64,000 bases of DNA from NCBI GenBank assembly GCA_900540235.1, contig UQEY01000005.1, positions 1-64,000 of the forward strand, written 5' to 3'. Within the stretch, counting starts at the first letter, position 1, and every line of letters begins with the position of its first letter. The notes beneath the pieces are model-generated. The model ran no database searches. It worked only from the letters and a program-made list of their open reading frames with translations, and was not told the DNA's origin. Origin of the DNA: an uncultured Eubacteriales bacterium. GTDB taxonomy: Bacteria; Bacillota; Clostridia; Oscillospirales; Acutalibacteraceae. The position numbers and the translations under genes were made by a program. Positions 33,486-42,025 of the stretch are shown here, in pieces.

Positions 33486-33818
33486 GTGAAAAGCAAAACC
33501 TTAAAGGAAAACAAAAATTTTCGCCGGCTTTATTACAGCGGTAAAAGTCAAGCCTCTTTCGCTCTTGTGACTTATGCCTCAAAAAGCAGATACAAGGGAG
33601 TCAGGTTTGGAATTACCACAAGTAAAAAAATCGGCAATGCAGTTAAGCGCAACAGGTCTAAAAGAGTTATTCGTGCTGCCTTTTCTCAGCTTGAGAGCAG
33701 GATAAACGGTAACTGGGATATTGTGTTTGTTGCAAGGAGCAAGACGCCTGAGGTTAAAATGCAGCAGGTGCTTGAACAAATGGAAAAGCATTTTAAAGCT
33801 TTGGGAGTTATTGATTGA
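33486..33818 (+). CDS. rnpA: Ribonuclease P protein component
   Basis: The 110-residue basic protein has the RNase P protein pattern: KENKNFRRLYYSGKS, RFGITTSKKIGNAVKRNRSKRVIRAAF (the RNR signature) and WDIVFVARSKTPE. It assists the RNA subunit in maturing tRNA 5' ends. The start is GTG. Its stop overlaps the yidD ATG. Confidence 0.95.
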   Translation: MKSKTLKENKNFRRLYYSGKSQASFALVTYASKSRYKGVRFGITTSKKIGNAVKRNRSKRVIRAAFSQLESRINGNWDIVFVARSKTPEVKMQQVLEQMEKHFKALGVID

Positions 33819-34063
33819 TGGGACTTATAAAAAAGATATTAGTCTTTTTGATTAGGACTTATCAAGTAACAATCAGCCCGAGGTTTTCGCACGGAAGCTG
33901 TAGGTACACGCCTACTTGCTCGCAATATATGCTTGAAGCGATTGAAATTCACGGCGTTTTTAAAGGCTGTTTGCTCGGCATATGGCGAATTATGAGATGC
34001 AATCCTTTTTCTAAAGGCGGCTGGGACCCTGTTCCACCTAAAAAAACTAAAGAGGACAAATAA
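33818..34063 (+). CDS. yidD: Membrane protein insertion efficiency factor YidD
   Basis: The 81-residue product shows the family signature: LIRTYQVTISPRFSHGSCRYTPTCSQYMLEAIEIHG, GIWRIMRCNPFSKGGWDPVP, with the three conserved cysteines. ATG at 33818 overlaps the rnpA TGA, and its TAA shares one base with yidC. A TTG three bases earlier is in frame but less likely. Confidence 0.95.
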   Translation: MGLIKKILVFLIRTYQVTISPRFSHGSCRYTPTCSQYMLEAIEIHGVFKGCLLGIWRIMRCNPFSKGGWDPVPPKKTKEDK

Positions 34064-35073
34064 TGAGCAGTATTGTAATGGCAGCTAATACCGTTTCTAA
34101 CGGTATTGCAGTTTTTAAGCCACTGTATTGGTTATTCGGTAAGTGTATGGAGCTTTTGCTCGGTGTGCTTAACAACCAATACTTTCTAGCCCTTATTATT
34201 TTCACGGTAGTTACCCGTTTGATTCTTTTGCCGCTTAATGTTAAACAGCAAAAGTCAATGGCAGGTACTACAAGACTGCAGCCTAAAATTCAAAAGATAA
34301 ATAAAAAGTATCCTGACCCGAGAGATAGGGACAAGCTTAATCAGGAAATGCAGGAGCTTTATGCTCGTGAAGGTCATAACCCAATGCAAATGGGTTGCGG
34401 ACCTATGATTTTCCAGATGGTTTTCCTTATGGGTATCATCGGTATTATTTATTATCCTATCCAATATGTTTTGGGCGCAAGTGGATTTAATGATGCGTCA
34501 AACGATATTTATAAAGTGGTATTGCCTATTTATCAGGAAATCACTAATAACCCTGACGCAAAAATCACATACTTTCAGTTGAACATTCTTGAGAACTTTC
34601 CTCATTATAAGGATGCTCTCGTTGAAGCGTTTCCGAAGATTTTCACAACTTCTGTTTGTACAGACATTGAAACTTACAGGCAGGGTATGAGTTTGTTTGG
34701 ACTTGATATGACTGCTGTACCGCACTGGAAAGACGGTGTTATTGTTATAATTCCTATTCTTTCACTTTTAACAAGTTTAGGTTCAAGCGTTGTATCAACA
34801 ATAATTTCTAAAAAGAATAATCCTGCGTCTGGGCAGCAGCAGACTCAAATGATGATGATGATGCTTATGATGCCGTTTTTCTCCTTCTACATTTCGTTTA
34901 AGGTTACGGCAGCAGTCGGTTTTTATTGGATTATTTCTAATATTGTTGCTATTGTCCAGCAAATTTATATTTTCAAAGTTCATCCGCCTAAGAGAACTCA
35001 GGCAAAATTGATGGTTGAAAATACTATTGAACGCCGTTCAAGAGAAGAAAGTATTAAAAAGATGACGAAATAA
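34063..35073 (+). CDS. yidC: Membrane protein insertase YidC/OxaI
   Basis: The 336-residue product has five or so hydrophobic segments, the YidC core FTVVTRLILLPLNVKQQKSM with the conserved hydrophilic-groove Arg, the coiled cytoplasmic loop KIQKINKKYPDPRDRDKLNQEMQELY, and C-terminal helices VTAAVGFYWIISNIVAIVQQ. The short N-terminal region and absence of a lipobox distinguish it from Bacillus SpoIIIJ. It inserts membrane proteins with or without SecYEG. Confidence 0.95.
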   Translation: MSSIVMAANTVSNGIAVFKPLYWLFGKCMELLLGVLNNQYFLALIIFTVVTRLILLPLNVKQQKSMAGTTRLQPKIQKINKKYPDPRDRDKLNQEMQELYAREGHNPMQMGCGPMIFQMVFLMGIIGIIYYPIQYVLGASGFNDASNDIYKVVLPIYQEITNNPDAKITYFQLNILENFPHYKDALVEAFPKIFTTSVCTDIETYRQGMSLFGLDMTAVPHWKDGVIVIIPILSLLTSLGSSVVSTIISKKNNPASGQQQTQMMMMMLMMPFFSFYISFKVTAAVGFYWIISNIVAIVQQIYIFKVHPPKRTQAKLMVENTIERRSREESIKKMTK

Positions 35074-35089
35074 TTATCGGAGGATAAAG

Positions 35090-36019
35090 ATGATAAAGGA
35101 ATTTATCGGTACCGGTAAAACTATAGAAGAAGCTACCCAGAATGCCAAGCTTCAGCTTAACGCTCCTGAAACAGCAGATGTTCATGTTGAAATCATCACT
35201 ATGCCGGAGAAGAAGAAGTTTTTTGGCTTAATCGGTGGCTGTGATGCCAAGGTTAAGGTTAGCTATGACGACGGCAGAAAAGAGAAGAAGAATGTTGCTC
35301 CAAAGGCAGCCGCTCCTAAAAAAGAGAAGAAAGCTTCAACTCCTGCAAAGTCATATGACAAAAAGCCTGCAACCAAGCCGAAGGAAGCACCTAAGGCAGA
35401 AAAACCGGAAGAAAAAATCAGCGAAAAAGACATTGACCTTGATTACGCTTGCGCATATTTGAAGTCGATGATTGAAGGTTTGAAGGTTGAAGATGCAAAA
35501 ATCAGTGCACAGATTGTTGACGGCACAGTTGAAATGACCGTTGAGTGCGATGATTACGGCATTATTATCGGCAGACGAGGTGAAACACTCGATTCACTTC
35601 AATATCTTACAAGCCTCGCTATTAAAAATGTAACAAATAAATATGTCAGAGTTTCTCTTAATGTAGGCGACTACAGAGCAAAGAGAGAAGAAACTCTTAA
35701 AGCTCTCGCAACAAAGAATGCAAACTATGTTGCAAGGTCGGGCAGAAGATATACTTTTGAGCCTATGAACCCATACGAGAGAAGAATTATTCATACCGCA
35801 GTTCAGGAAGTTGAGGGTGTTACCTCTCGTTCAGTCGGCAACGGTATGGACAGAAGAGTTGTTATCGAGCCGGAAGGCGGAGTAAAAAGACCTTACCGAA
35901 ATGACAGAAGAGGCGGCAGAAGACCTGCGCCGAGCACTGCAACCGTTGACCCAAACAGGGAAAAGAAAGTTGACAGAGCCGATATGCCAAAGTTCGGAAA
36001 GATTGAACCAAAGAAATAA
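35090..36019 (+). CDS. jag: Jag/KhpB RNA-binding protein (Jag_N, KH, R3H)
   Basis: The 309-residue product has a Jag_N domain (about 1-52, GTGKTIEEATQNAKLQL), a Lys/Pro/Ala linker (about 62-116), a KH domain with the GxxG loop IIIGRRGETLDSLQYL, and an R3H domain with NPYERRIIHTAVQEVEGVTSRSVG. It binds RNA with KhpA and links to cell-elongation control in other Firmicutes. A basic Arg/Pro tail follows. GGAGG precedes the ATG. Confidence 0.94.
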   Translation: MIKEFIGTGKTIEEATQNAKLQLNAPETADVHVEIITMPEKKKFFGLIGGCDAKVKVSYDDGRKEKKNVAPKAAAPKKEKKASTPAKSYDKKPATKPKEAPKAEKPEEKISEKDIDLDYACAYLKSMIEGLKVEDAKISAQIVDGTVEMTVECDDYGIIIGRRGETLDSLQYLTSLAIKNVTNKYVRVSLNVGDYRAKREETLKALATKNANYVARSGRRYTFEPMNPYERRIIHTAVQEVEGVTSRSVGNGMDRRVVIEPEGGVKRPYRNDRRGGRRPAPSTATVDPNREKKVDRADMPKFGKIEPKK

Positions 36020-36041
36020 TAACTCGGTATATTGATTATTT

Positions 36042-36066
36042 AATGGCGAACATTTTGTTCGCCATT
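36042..36066. repeat. F2 palindrome between jag and mnmE
   Basis: AATGGCGAACA-TTT-TGTTCGCCATT, an 11-bp perfect stem with three-base loop, related to GGCGAACACTGTTCGCC. No T run follows, so it is more likely an mRNA hairpin than a terminator. Confidence 0.75.
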
Positions 36067-36098
36067 ATTTGCATAGAAATATTTTGGAGGGTGAAAAA

Positions 36099-37463
36099 AT
36101 GAGTAAAACTATTGCGGCTGTCGCAACGGGAAACAGTGTTTCGGGTATCGGTGTAATAAGAATCAGCGGCGACAATGCTATTGAAATTGCCGATAAGGTT
36201 TTTAAAGCAATGGACTCTACTCCCCTTTCAAACCTTAAAGGATACAGAGCAAAATTCGGCAATGTTTATTCAAACGGTGAAAAGTTTGACAATGCCGTTG
36301 CTCTTGTTTTCAGAGCGCCGAAAAGTTATACGGGCGAAGATGTTGTTGAGCTTTCGGTTCACGGCGGTATTTTTATTGTTGAAAAAACTTTGGAGGCTGT
36401 TTTTAATGCAGGCGCTTCCCCTGCCGAGGCGGGCGAATTTACAAAGCGTGCATTTTTAAACGGAAAAATCGACCTCACTCAGGCGGAAGCAGTTGCGACA
36501 CTTATTTCCGCAAGCGGTCAGGAATCGGCAAAGGCTTCGTTTAACCTTCTTCAAGGTTCTTTGAGCAATGAAATCGGAAAAGTGCTTGACAAAATCGTTT
36601 CACTCAGCGCAACTATGGCGGCGTGGGTTGACTATCCGGACGAGGAAATTCCGGAACTTGAAAACGATACATTAACCGACACCCTTACCGAAGCAAAGGT
36701 TGAACTTCAAAAGCTTCTTGACAATTACGAAAGCGGAATGATAATGACTGAGGGTGTTAATACCGTAATTGCAGGCAGACCGAATGCAGGCAAGTCAACG
36801 CTTATGAATATGCTTTCCGGCAGAGAAAAAAGTATTGTTACTCATATTGAGGGCACAACGAGGGATATTGTTGAAAATTCGGTTAAACTCGGCAGCCTTG
36901 TTCTTCACCTTTCCGATACGGCGGGTCTTAGGGAAAGTGACGATATTGTTGAATCAATAGGAATTAAAAAAGCACTTGAAAGAATTGATACTTCGTCGCT
37001 TGTTCTTGCCGTTTTTGATTCGTCGAAAAAACTTGACGATGACGATATGATGCTTATAAATGCGTGCGAAGGTAAAAAGGCGGTTGCCGTTATTAACAAA
37101 ACCGACCTTGAAAGCGCAGTTGATACCGATATAATCGAAAGTAATTTTGAAAGCACTGTTTATATCTCGGCTAAAAACAATCAAGGTTTGAGTAATCTTG
37201 AAAATGCGGTTAAAAATATTTTGGGTGTTGAAGAATTTGATTCATCTCAGCCGCTTATTGCTAACAGACGGCAGAAGCTTTGTATTCAAAATGCGTACAA
37301 TAATATTGACGAAGCGCTCGCTGCGGCGCAAATGGGTATGACTTTTGACGCAATTAATGTTATGATTGACAGTGCAGTTGATGAACTTTTAACACTTACG
37401 GGCAAAAAAGCAACCGAGGAAGTTGTTAACAACATTTTTTCTCGTTTTTGCGTCGGTAAATAA
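36099..37463 (+). CDS. mnmE: tRNA uridine-5-carboxymethylaminomethyl synthesis GTPase MnmE
   Basis: The 454-residue product has the N-terminal folate-binding domain (TGNSVSGIGVIRISG, SVHGGIFIVE), a helical domain with an inserted Ras-like G domain (GRPNAGKSTLMNMLSG; DTAGLRES; NKTD) and the C-terminal FCVGK motif with the catalytic Cys. With MnmG it modifies U34 of some tRNAs. ATG at 36099 follows GGAGG; the reading from 36069 lacks a site. Confidence 0.96.
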   Translation: MSKTIAAVATGNSVSGIGVIRISGDNAIEIADKVFKAMDSTPLSNLKGYRAKFGNVYSNGEKFDNAVALVFRAPKSYTGEDVVELSVHGGIFIVEKTLEAVFNAGASPAEAGEFTKRAFLNGKIDLTQAEAVATLISASGQESAKASFNLLQGSLSNEIGKVLDKIVSLSATMAAWVDYPDEEIPELENDTLTDTLTEAKVELQKLLDNYESGMIMTEGVNTVIAGRPNAGKSTLMNMLSGREKSIVTHIEGTTRDIVENSVKLGSLVLHLSDTAGLRESDDIVESIGIKKALERIDTSSLVLAVFDSSKKLDDDDMMLINACEGKKAVAVINKTDLESAVDTDIIESNFESTVYISAKNNQGLSNLENAVKNILGVEEFDSSQPLIANRRQKLCIQNAYNNIDEALAAAQMGMTFDAINVMIDSAVDELLTLTGKKATEEVVNNIFSRFCVGK

Positions 37464-37481
37464 AATTTGAAAGGCTTGACT

Positions 37482-39347
37482 ATGGAATATTTTGCAGGAA
37501 CATATGATGTAATAGTTATCGGTGCGGGTCACGCAGGTATTGAAGCTTGCCTTGCGTCGGCAAGACTTGGCTGTAAAACTGCTGTATTTACAATTAATCT
37601 TGACTGGGTCGGAAATATGCCGTGCAACCCGTCAATCGGCGGCACTTCTAAGGGTCACCTTGTTAGGGAAATTGATGCGCTCGGCGGCGAAATGGGCAAA
37701 GCGGCTGATAAATATACGCTTCAATCTCGTATGCTCAACCTCGGCAAAGGTCCTGCGGTTCACTCACTTCGTGCTCAAATTGACAGGCGTGAATATTCGC
37801 AGGGTATGAAACATACGCTTGAACTTCAGGATAATCTTGATATCAGGCAAGGCGAAATTGTTGACCTTTACAAAACCGACGACGGAATGTGGCAGGTTAA
37901 AACTAAGCTTGAAGCACTTTTTAATGCTAAAGCGGTAATTATTGCAACGGGTACTTTCCTTGGCGGTCGAGTTTATATCGGCGATGTTTCATACGAAAGC
38001 GGACCTGACGGAATGTTCCCTGCTACAGAGCTTGCAAAAGCGCTTAAAAAACTTAATATTCCGCTTAGAAGATTTAAAACAGGCACTCCGTCGAGAGTTA
38101 ACAGGCAGTCGATTGATTTTTCCAATCTTGAGGAGCAAGACGGCGATGAGGAAACTGTGCCGTTCAGTTTTGACACAGTAGAACCGCCGAAAAATAAAGT
38201 TTGCTGTCATATTACATATTCTAATGAAAAAACTAAACAAATTATTCTTGATAATCTTGACAGAAGCCCGATGTATTCCGGCAAAATAGAGGGTAAAGGT
38301 CCAAGATATTGCCCATCTTTTGAAGATAAAATAGTCAGGTTTAAAGATAAAGAAAGGCATCAGCTTTTTATTGAACCGTGCGGACTTGAAACAGAGGAAA
38401 TGTATCTTCAAGGTTTATCTTCTTCCCTTCCGGAGGATGTTCAGCTTGCATTTATTCACACTATTGCGGGTCTTGAGCACGCTCAGGTTATGCGCAGTGC
38501 TTATGCGATTGAGTATGACTGCGTTGACCCGACTGCACTGAATGCAACTCTTGAATTTAATTCGATTGACGGTCTTTACGGCGCAGGTCAGTTTAACGGT
38601 TCAAGCGGATATGAGGAAGCGGCGGCTCAGGGTCTTGTTGCCGGAATTAATGCGGCGCTCAAAATCAAGGGTGAAGAATCGATGATTTTGGACCGTGGCG
38701 GCTCATATATCGGAACTCTTATTGACGACCTTGTAACCAAAGGTTGCACCGACCCGTACAGAATGATGACAAGCAGGAGCGAATACCGTCTTGTGCTCAG
38801 GCAGGACAACGCAGATGTGCGACTTACTCCTATAGGTTACAAAATCGGATTGATTTCGCAAGAAAGATATGATAGATTTATATTAAAGGAAGAACAGGTT
38901 AAGGCTGAGCGTGAAAGAATTGAAAACAAATCAATTCCGCTTACCGATACTTTGCAGCAGATTATGCAAAAATGCGGCACTTCTCCGCTTGAGCGTGGCT
39001 GTAAAATGATTGAACTTCTCAAAAGACCTCAAATTACATATAAAGATTTAACCGAAGTTGATGACGACAGACCTAATTTGCCTAAAGCTGTGTTTGAGCA
39101 GGTAGAAATCGCCGTCAAATATGAGGGATATATTAAAAGGCAGGAACAGCAGATTAAAGAAATGCGCAGAATTGAGTGCAAAAAAATTCCTGCAGATATA
39201 GATTATTCCTCTCTTAAAGGTTTGAGGCTTGAAGCGATTGAGAAGTTATCAAAGATTCGTCCTGAAAATCTTGGGCAGGCAAGCAGAATAAGCGGTGTAA
39301 ACCCTGCTGACATTGCCGCACTCAATATAATACTGGAGACATTATGA
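37482..39347 (+). CDS. mnmG: tRNA uridine modification enzyme MnmG (GidA)
   Basis: The 621-residue FAD enzyme shows VIVIGAGHAGIEACLASARLG, MPCNPSIGGTSKGHLVREIDALGG, GTFLGG and TGTPSRVNR-type motifs, and the C-terminal helical region EKLSKIRPENLGQASRISGV. It partners MnmE. The ATG at 37482 follows AAAGG; the gene starts 18 bases after mnmE and overlaps rsmG by four bases. Confidence 0.96.
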   Translation: MEYFAGTYDVIVIGAGHAGIEACLASARLGCKTAVFTINLDWVGNMPCNPSIGGTSKGHLVREIDALGGEMGKAADKYTLQSRMLNLGKGPAVHSLRAQIDRREYSQGMKHTLELQDNLDIRQGEIVDLYKTDDGMWQVKTKLEALFNAKAVIIATGTFLGGRVYIGDVSYESGPDGMFPATELAKALKKLNIPLRRFKTGTPSRVNRQSIDFSNLEEQDGDEETVPFSFDTVEPPKNKVCCHITYSNEKTKQIILDNLDRSPMYSGKIEGKGPRYCPSFEDKIVRFKDKERHQLFIEPCGLETEEMYLQGLSSSLPEDVQLAFIHTIAGLEHAQVMRSAYAIEYDCVDPTALNATLEFNSIDGLYGAGQFNGSSGYEEAAAQGLVAGINAALKIKGEESMILDRGGSYIGTLIDDLVTKGCTDPYRMMTSRSEYRLVLRQDNADVRLTPIGYKIGLISQERYDRFILKEEQVKAERERIENKSIPLTDTLQQIMQKCGTSPLERGCKMIELLKRPQITYKDLTEVDDDRPNLPKAVFEQVEIAVKYEGYIKRQEQQIKEMRRIECKKIPADIDYSSLKGLRLEAIEKLSKIRPENLGQASRISGVNPADIAALNIILETL

Positions 39348-40054
39348 TTAACTATGACCTTTTAAAGCGTGAAAGTGAAAAGATTGGCGTAAACCTTGGA
39401 GAATACGGTGCAGACAGATTTGATACATATGCCGAAAGGCTTGTTAGGTGGAACGAGCATACTAATCTTACCGCCATTACCGAGCCTGATGAAATTGTAA
39501 TAAAGCATTTTATTGACAGTTTGTATGTTTGCAAGTTTGTAGATTTTGAAAAAGGACAAACACTCGCAGATGTAGGAACGGGTGCAGGCTTCCCCGGTTT
39601 GCCGATTTTGATTGCTAAGCCTAAACTTGAAGTTAACTTCATTGACAGTTCGGGTAAAAGGATTAATTTTATTAATGATGTTCTCAGCAAGATTGGTATT
39701 ATTGCGCAAACTACCCACGAAAGAGCGGAAGATGTCGGCAAAATGCCCGAATTTAGGGAAAAGTATGATTATGTTACTGCCAGAGCGGTCGCTCCGCTTA
39801 ATATTCTTTGCGAATATTGCTTGCCGCTCGTTAAGGAAAAAGGATACTTTGTTTCACTGAAAGGTTCTAACGGCTTAGAGGAACTTGAAAGTGCAAAAAA
39901 TGCAATAAGTGTGCTTGGCGGTGAACTTATAAAGGCTGAAAGCTACGAATTGCCTAACGGTGACGGCAGAACGATATTTGTTATTAAAAAGATATCGCAA
40001 ACTCCGACAAAATACCCGAGGAAACCAAAAAAAATAGATACCTGTCCGCTCTAA
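39344..40054 (+). CDS. rsmG: 16S rRNA (guanine(527)-N(7))-methyltransferase RsmG (GidB)
   Basis: The 236-residue product has WNEHTNLTAITEPDEI, the SAM-binding LADVGTGAGFPGLPI and the tail KYPRKPKKIDTCPL. It methylates G527 of 16S rRNA. The ATGA overlap with mnmG shows coupling. A terminator follows, ending the rpmH-to-rsmG block. Confidence 0.95.
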   Translation: MINYDLLKRESEKIGVNLGEYGADRFDTYAERLVRWNEHTNLTAITEPDEIVIKHFIDSLYVCKFVDFEKGQTLADVGTGAGFPGLPILIAKPKLEVNFIDSSGKRINFINDVLSKIGIIAQTTHERAEDVGKMPEFREKYDYVTARAVAPLNILCEYCLPLVKEKGYFVSLKGSNGLEELESAKNAISVLGGELIKAESYELPNGDGRTIFVIKKISQTPTKYPRKPKKIDTCPL

Positions 40055-40079
40055 ATTAAAGTTAATATGTCGAAGCAAG

Positions 40080-40112
40080 AGGATTTCTCACGATGAGAAA
40101 TCCTTTATTTTT
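40080..40112 (+). terminator. Terminator after rsmG
   Basis: AGGATTTCTCA-CGA-TGAGAAATCCT stem followed by a T-rich tract, upstream of noc. Confidence 0.88.
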
Positions 40113-40152
40113 GTTCTAAACTGTGATATATTTATATCAAGGAGTGAGGGAT

Positions 40153-40950
40153 ATGGAACAAATCATACAGATACCTACAGAAAAATTGCTTCCGAACCCC
40201 TACCAACCGAGAAAGCAATTTAAAAGCGAGGAAATGTTATCCCTTGCAGACTCAATTAAAGAAAACGGAATACTTCAACCGCTTCTTTGCAGGCAGATTA
40301 ATCATAGCGATTATTATGAACTTATTGCAGGCGAACGAAGGCTCAGGGGTGCAATACTTGCAAATCTTCAAACTGTTCCGTGCATTGTAGTTGAATGTGA
40401 GTATGAGGATAGCGCAGTTTTCTCTATTCTTGAAAATATACAGCGTTCAGACCTCAACTTTTTTGAAGAAGCGCTTGCTATTTCGCATTTGATGAATACT
40501 TTTGGCCTTACGCAGCAACAAATAAGCAAAAAGCTCGGCAAAAGCCAGTCTGCCCTCTCTAACAAGCTTCGCTTGCTCAGATTACCTGCAGATGTAAGGT
40601 ATTTTATTGAAAAAGAAGGCTTAACCGAACGCCACGCAAGAGCGCTTCTTGCGCTTGACAATGAAAAAGATTTGTGGACAACTTTAAAAGTTATTACCGA
40701 CAGACACTTGAATGTTGAGCAAACGGAAGCTTATATTGCTTCTATAACCAACAAAGAAATAAAACACAAGAAAACAGTCATAAAAGTATTTAAAGATATT
40801 CGCATTTTTGTTAACACAGTTAATAAAGCGATTGAAACGATGAAGCAAAGTGGCATAAATGCTGAATCGGACAAGACTGAAACTGACGAATATATTGAAT
40901 TTAGGGTTAGAATTCCCAAAGATGCCAATATGCAGAACAAAACTGCGTAA
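40153..40950 (+). CDS. noc: Noc-like ParB/Spo0J family nucleoid occlusion protein
   Basis: The 265-residue product has a ParB N-terminal CTP-binding fold (LPNPYQPRKQF, AGERRLRGAI, ENIQRSDLNFFEEALAI) and a helix-turn-helix (LTQQQISKKLGKSQSALSNKLRLLRLP), then a variable tail. Its place between rsmG and parA, upstream of a second ParB, is that of noc in B. subtilis. DNA specificity cannot be read directly; it could instead be a second ParB. AAGGAG precedes the ATG at 40153. Confidence 0.8.
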   Translation: MEQIIQIPTEKLLPNPYQPRKQFKSEEMLSLADSIKENGILQPLLCRQINHSDYYELIAGERRLRGAILANLQTVPCIVVECEYEDSAVFSILENIQRSDLNFFEEALAISHLMNTFGLTQQQISKKLGKSQSALSNKLRLLRLPADVRYFIEKEGLTERHARALLALDNEKDLWTTLKVITDRHLNVEQTEAYIASITNKEIKHKKTVIKVFKDIRIFVNTVNKAIETMKQSGINAESDKTETDEYIEFRVRIPKDANMQNKTA

Positions 40951-40960
40951 TTTACTTCGC

Positions 40961-40985
40961 TTAAAACGGACCACATCCGTTTTAA
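40961..40985. terminator. Hairpin after noc
   Basis: TTAAAACGGA-CCACA-TCCGTTTTAA, ten base pairs with only a short T run inside the stem; a second stronger terminator follows. Confidence 0.6.
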
Positions 40986-41010
40986 CATATTCTCCTCTTT
41001 TCATCACACG

Positions 41011-41046
41011 GAAAAAGCGAGCCGAAAGGTTCGCTTTTTCTGTTTT
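41011..41046 (+). terminator. Main terminator of noc
   Basis: GAAAAAGCGA / TCGCTTTTTC stem with inner GCC-GAAA-GGT and trailing T residues. Confidence 0.85.
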
Positions 41047-41051
41047 ATAAA

Positions 41052-41067
41052 TGTTTCATATGAAACA
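41052..41067. promoter_or_regulatory. parS: parS-like site 1
   Basis: TGTTTCATATGAAACA, a perfect 16-bp palindrome equal to the parS consensus TGTTTCACGTGAAACA except for the two central-core bases (CACGTG to CATATG). Confidence 0.85.
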
Positions 41068-41094
41068 TTTATAACTTTTGCTTAATAAGTATAT

Positions 41095-41110
41095 TGTTTC
41101 ACATGAAACA
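41095..41110. promoter_or_regulatory. parS: parS-like site 2
   Basis: TGTTTCACATGAAACA differs from the consensus parS at one central base. It lies 43 bases after site 1. Confidence 0.88.
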
Positions 41111-41165
41111 TCTATATATAGTACATTTTCAAATGTCAAGTACTAAAGTCAAAAAATAATTAAAA

Positions 41166-41181
41166 TGTTTCATATGAAACA
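41166..41181. promoter_or_regulatory. parS: parS-like site 3
   Basis: TGTTTCATATGAAACA, identical to site 1. It ends two bases before the -35 hexamer of the parA promoter, so a ParB or Noc protein bound here would sit at the promoter edge. Confidence 0.85.
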
Positions 41182-41183
41182 TC

Positions 41184-41212
41184 TTGCTATAGCTCACCTA
41201 TTGTAGTATAAT
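41184..41212 (+). promoter_or_regulatory. parA promoter
   Basis: TTGCTA (41184-41189), 17 bases, TATAAT (41207-41212), followed by GGAGGTG and the parA ATG. Confidence 0.75.
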
Positions 41213-41231
41213 TTCTTTCGGAGGTGAATGT

Positions 41232-41993
41232 ATGAGCAAAACCGTATCAATATTTAACCAAAAAGGCGGCGTAGGTAAAACTACTACTTGCGTTAACTTT
41301 GCAGCCGCACTTGGTTTAAAAGGCAAAAAAACCTTGCTTGTTGACCTTGACCCGCAGGGCAACACTACAAGCGGCGTAGGAATAGACAAAACAGAGATAG
41401 AAAAGTCAACTTATGACATACTTATAAATGATGAACCGGCAAAAGACATTGTAATTCAAACTCAATTTAAAAATTTATCGTTATTGCCGGCAAATATGAA
41501 CCTTGCAGGCGCAGAACTTGAACTTGCCGAGGAAGAAAACAGATTTAAAGCGTTAAAAAAGGCTCTCGCACCCATTGTAATGGACTATGATTTCATTATT
41601 ATCGACTGTCCGCCGAGTTTGGGACTTCTCAGCCTTAATGCATTGACGGCTTCAGATACTTTAATTGTTCCTTTGCAGTGCGAATATTATGCATTAGAGG
41701 GTTTGAGCCAACTTTTGGGCACTGTAAGAACTGTAAAACAGCATTATAACGAGCATTTAGAGCTTGAAGGTGTGCTTTACACAATGTATGACACGAGATT
41801 GAAGCTTAATTCTCAAGTAATTGACGAAGTAAATCAGTATTTTCCAAATAAAGCGTATAAAACAACAATTCCACGAAGTGTAAAGCTTGCAGAAGCACCG
41901 AGTTTCGGAAAACCTATATTTTATTACGAAAAATACTCAAAACCCGCTTTTGCGTACAAGAAATTTGCTGATGAATTCTTAAAAAAACAATAA
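41232..41993 (+). CDS. parA: Chromosome partitioning ATPase ParA (Soj)
   Basis: The 253-residue product has the deviant Walker A NQKGGVGKTTTCVNFAAAL, DLDPQGN and the Walker B IIIDCPPSLGLLS. It works with ParB and parS in origin segregation and DnaA control. GGAGGTG lies seven bases upstream. parB follows after 32 bases. Confidence 0.96.
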   Translation: MSKTVSIFNQKGGVGKTTTCVNFAAALGLKGKKTLLVDLDPQGNTTSGVGIDKTEIEKSTYDILINDEPAKDIVIQTQFKNLSLLPANMNLAGAELELAEEENRFKALKKALAPIVMDYDFIIIDCPPSLGLLSLNALTASDTLIVPLQCEYYALEGLSQLLGTVRTVKQHYNEHLELEGVLYTMYDTRLKLNSQVIDEVNQYFPNKAYKTTIPRSVKLAEAPSFGKPIFYYEKYSKPAFAYKKFADEFLKKQ

Positions 41994-42025
41994 ATTAGTA
42001 TACTATTATATATAGGAGGAGTAAG

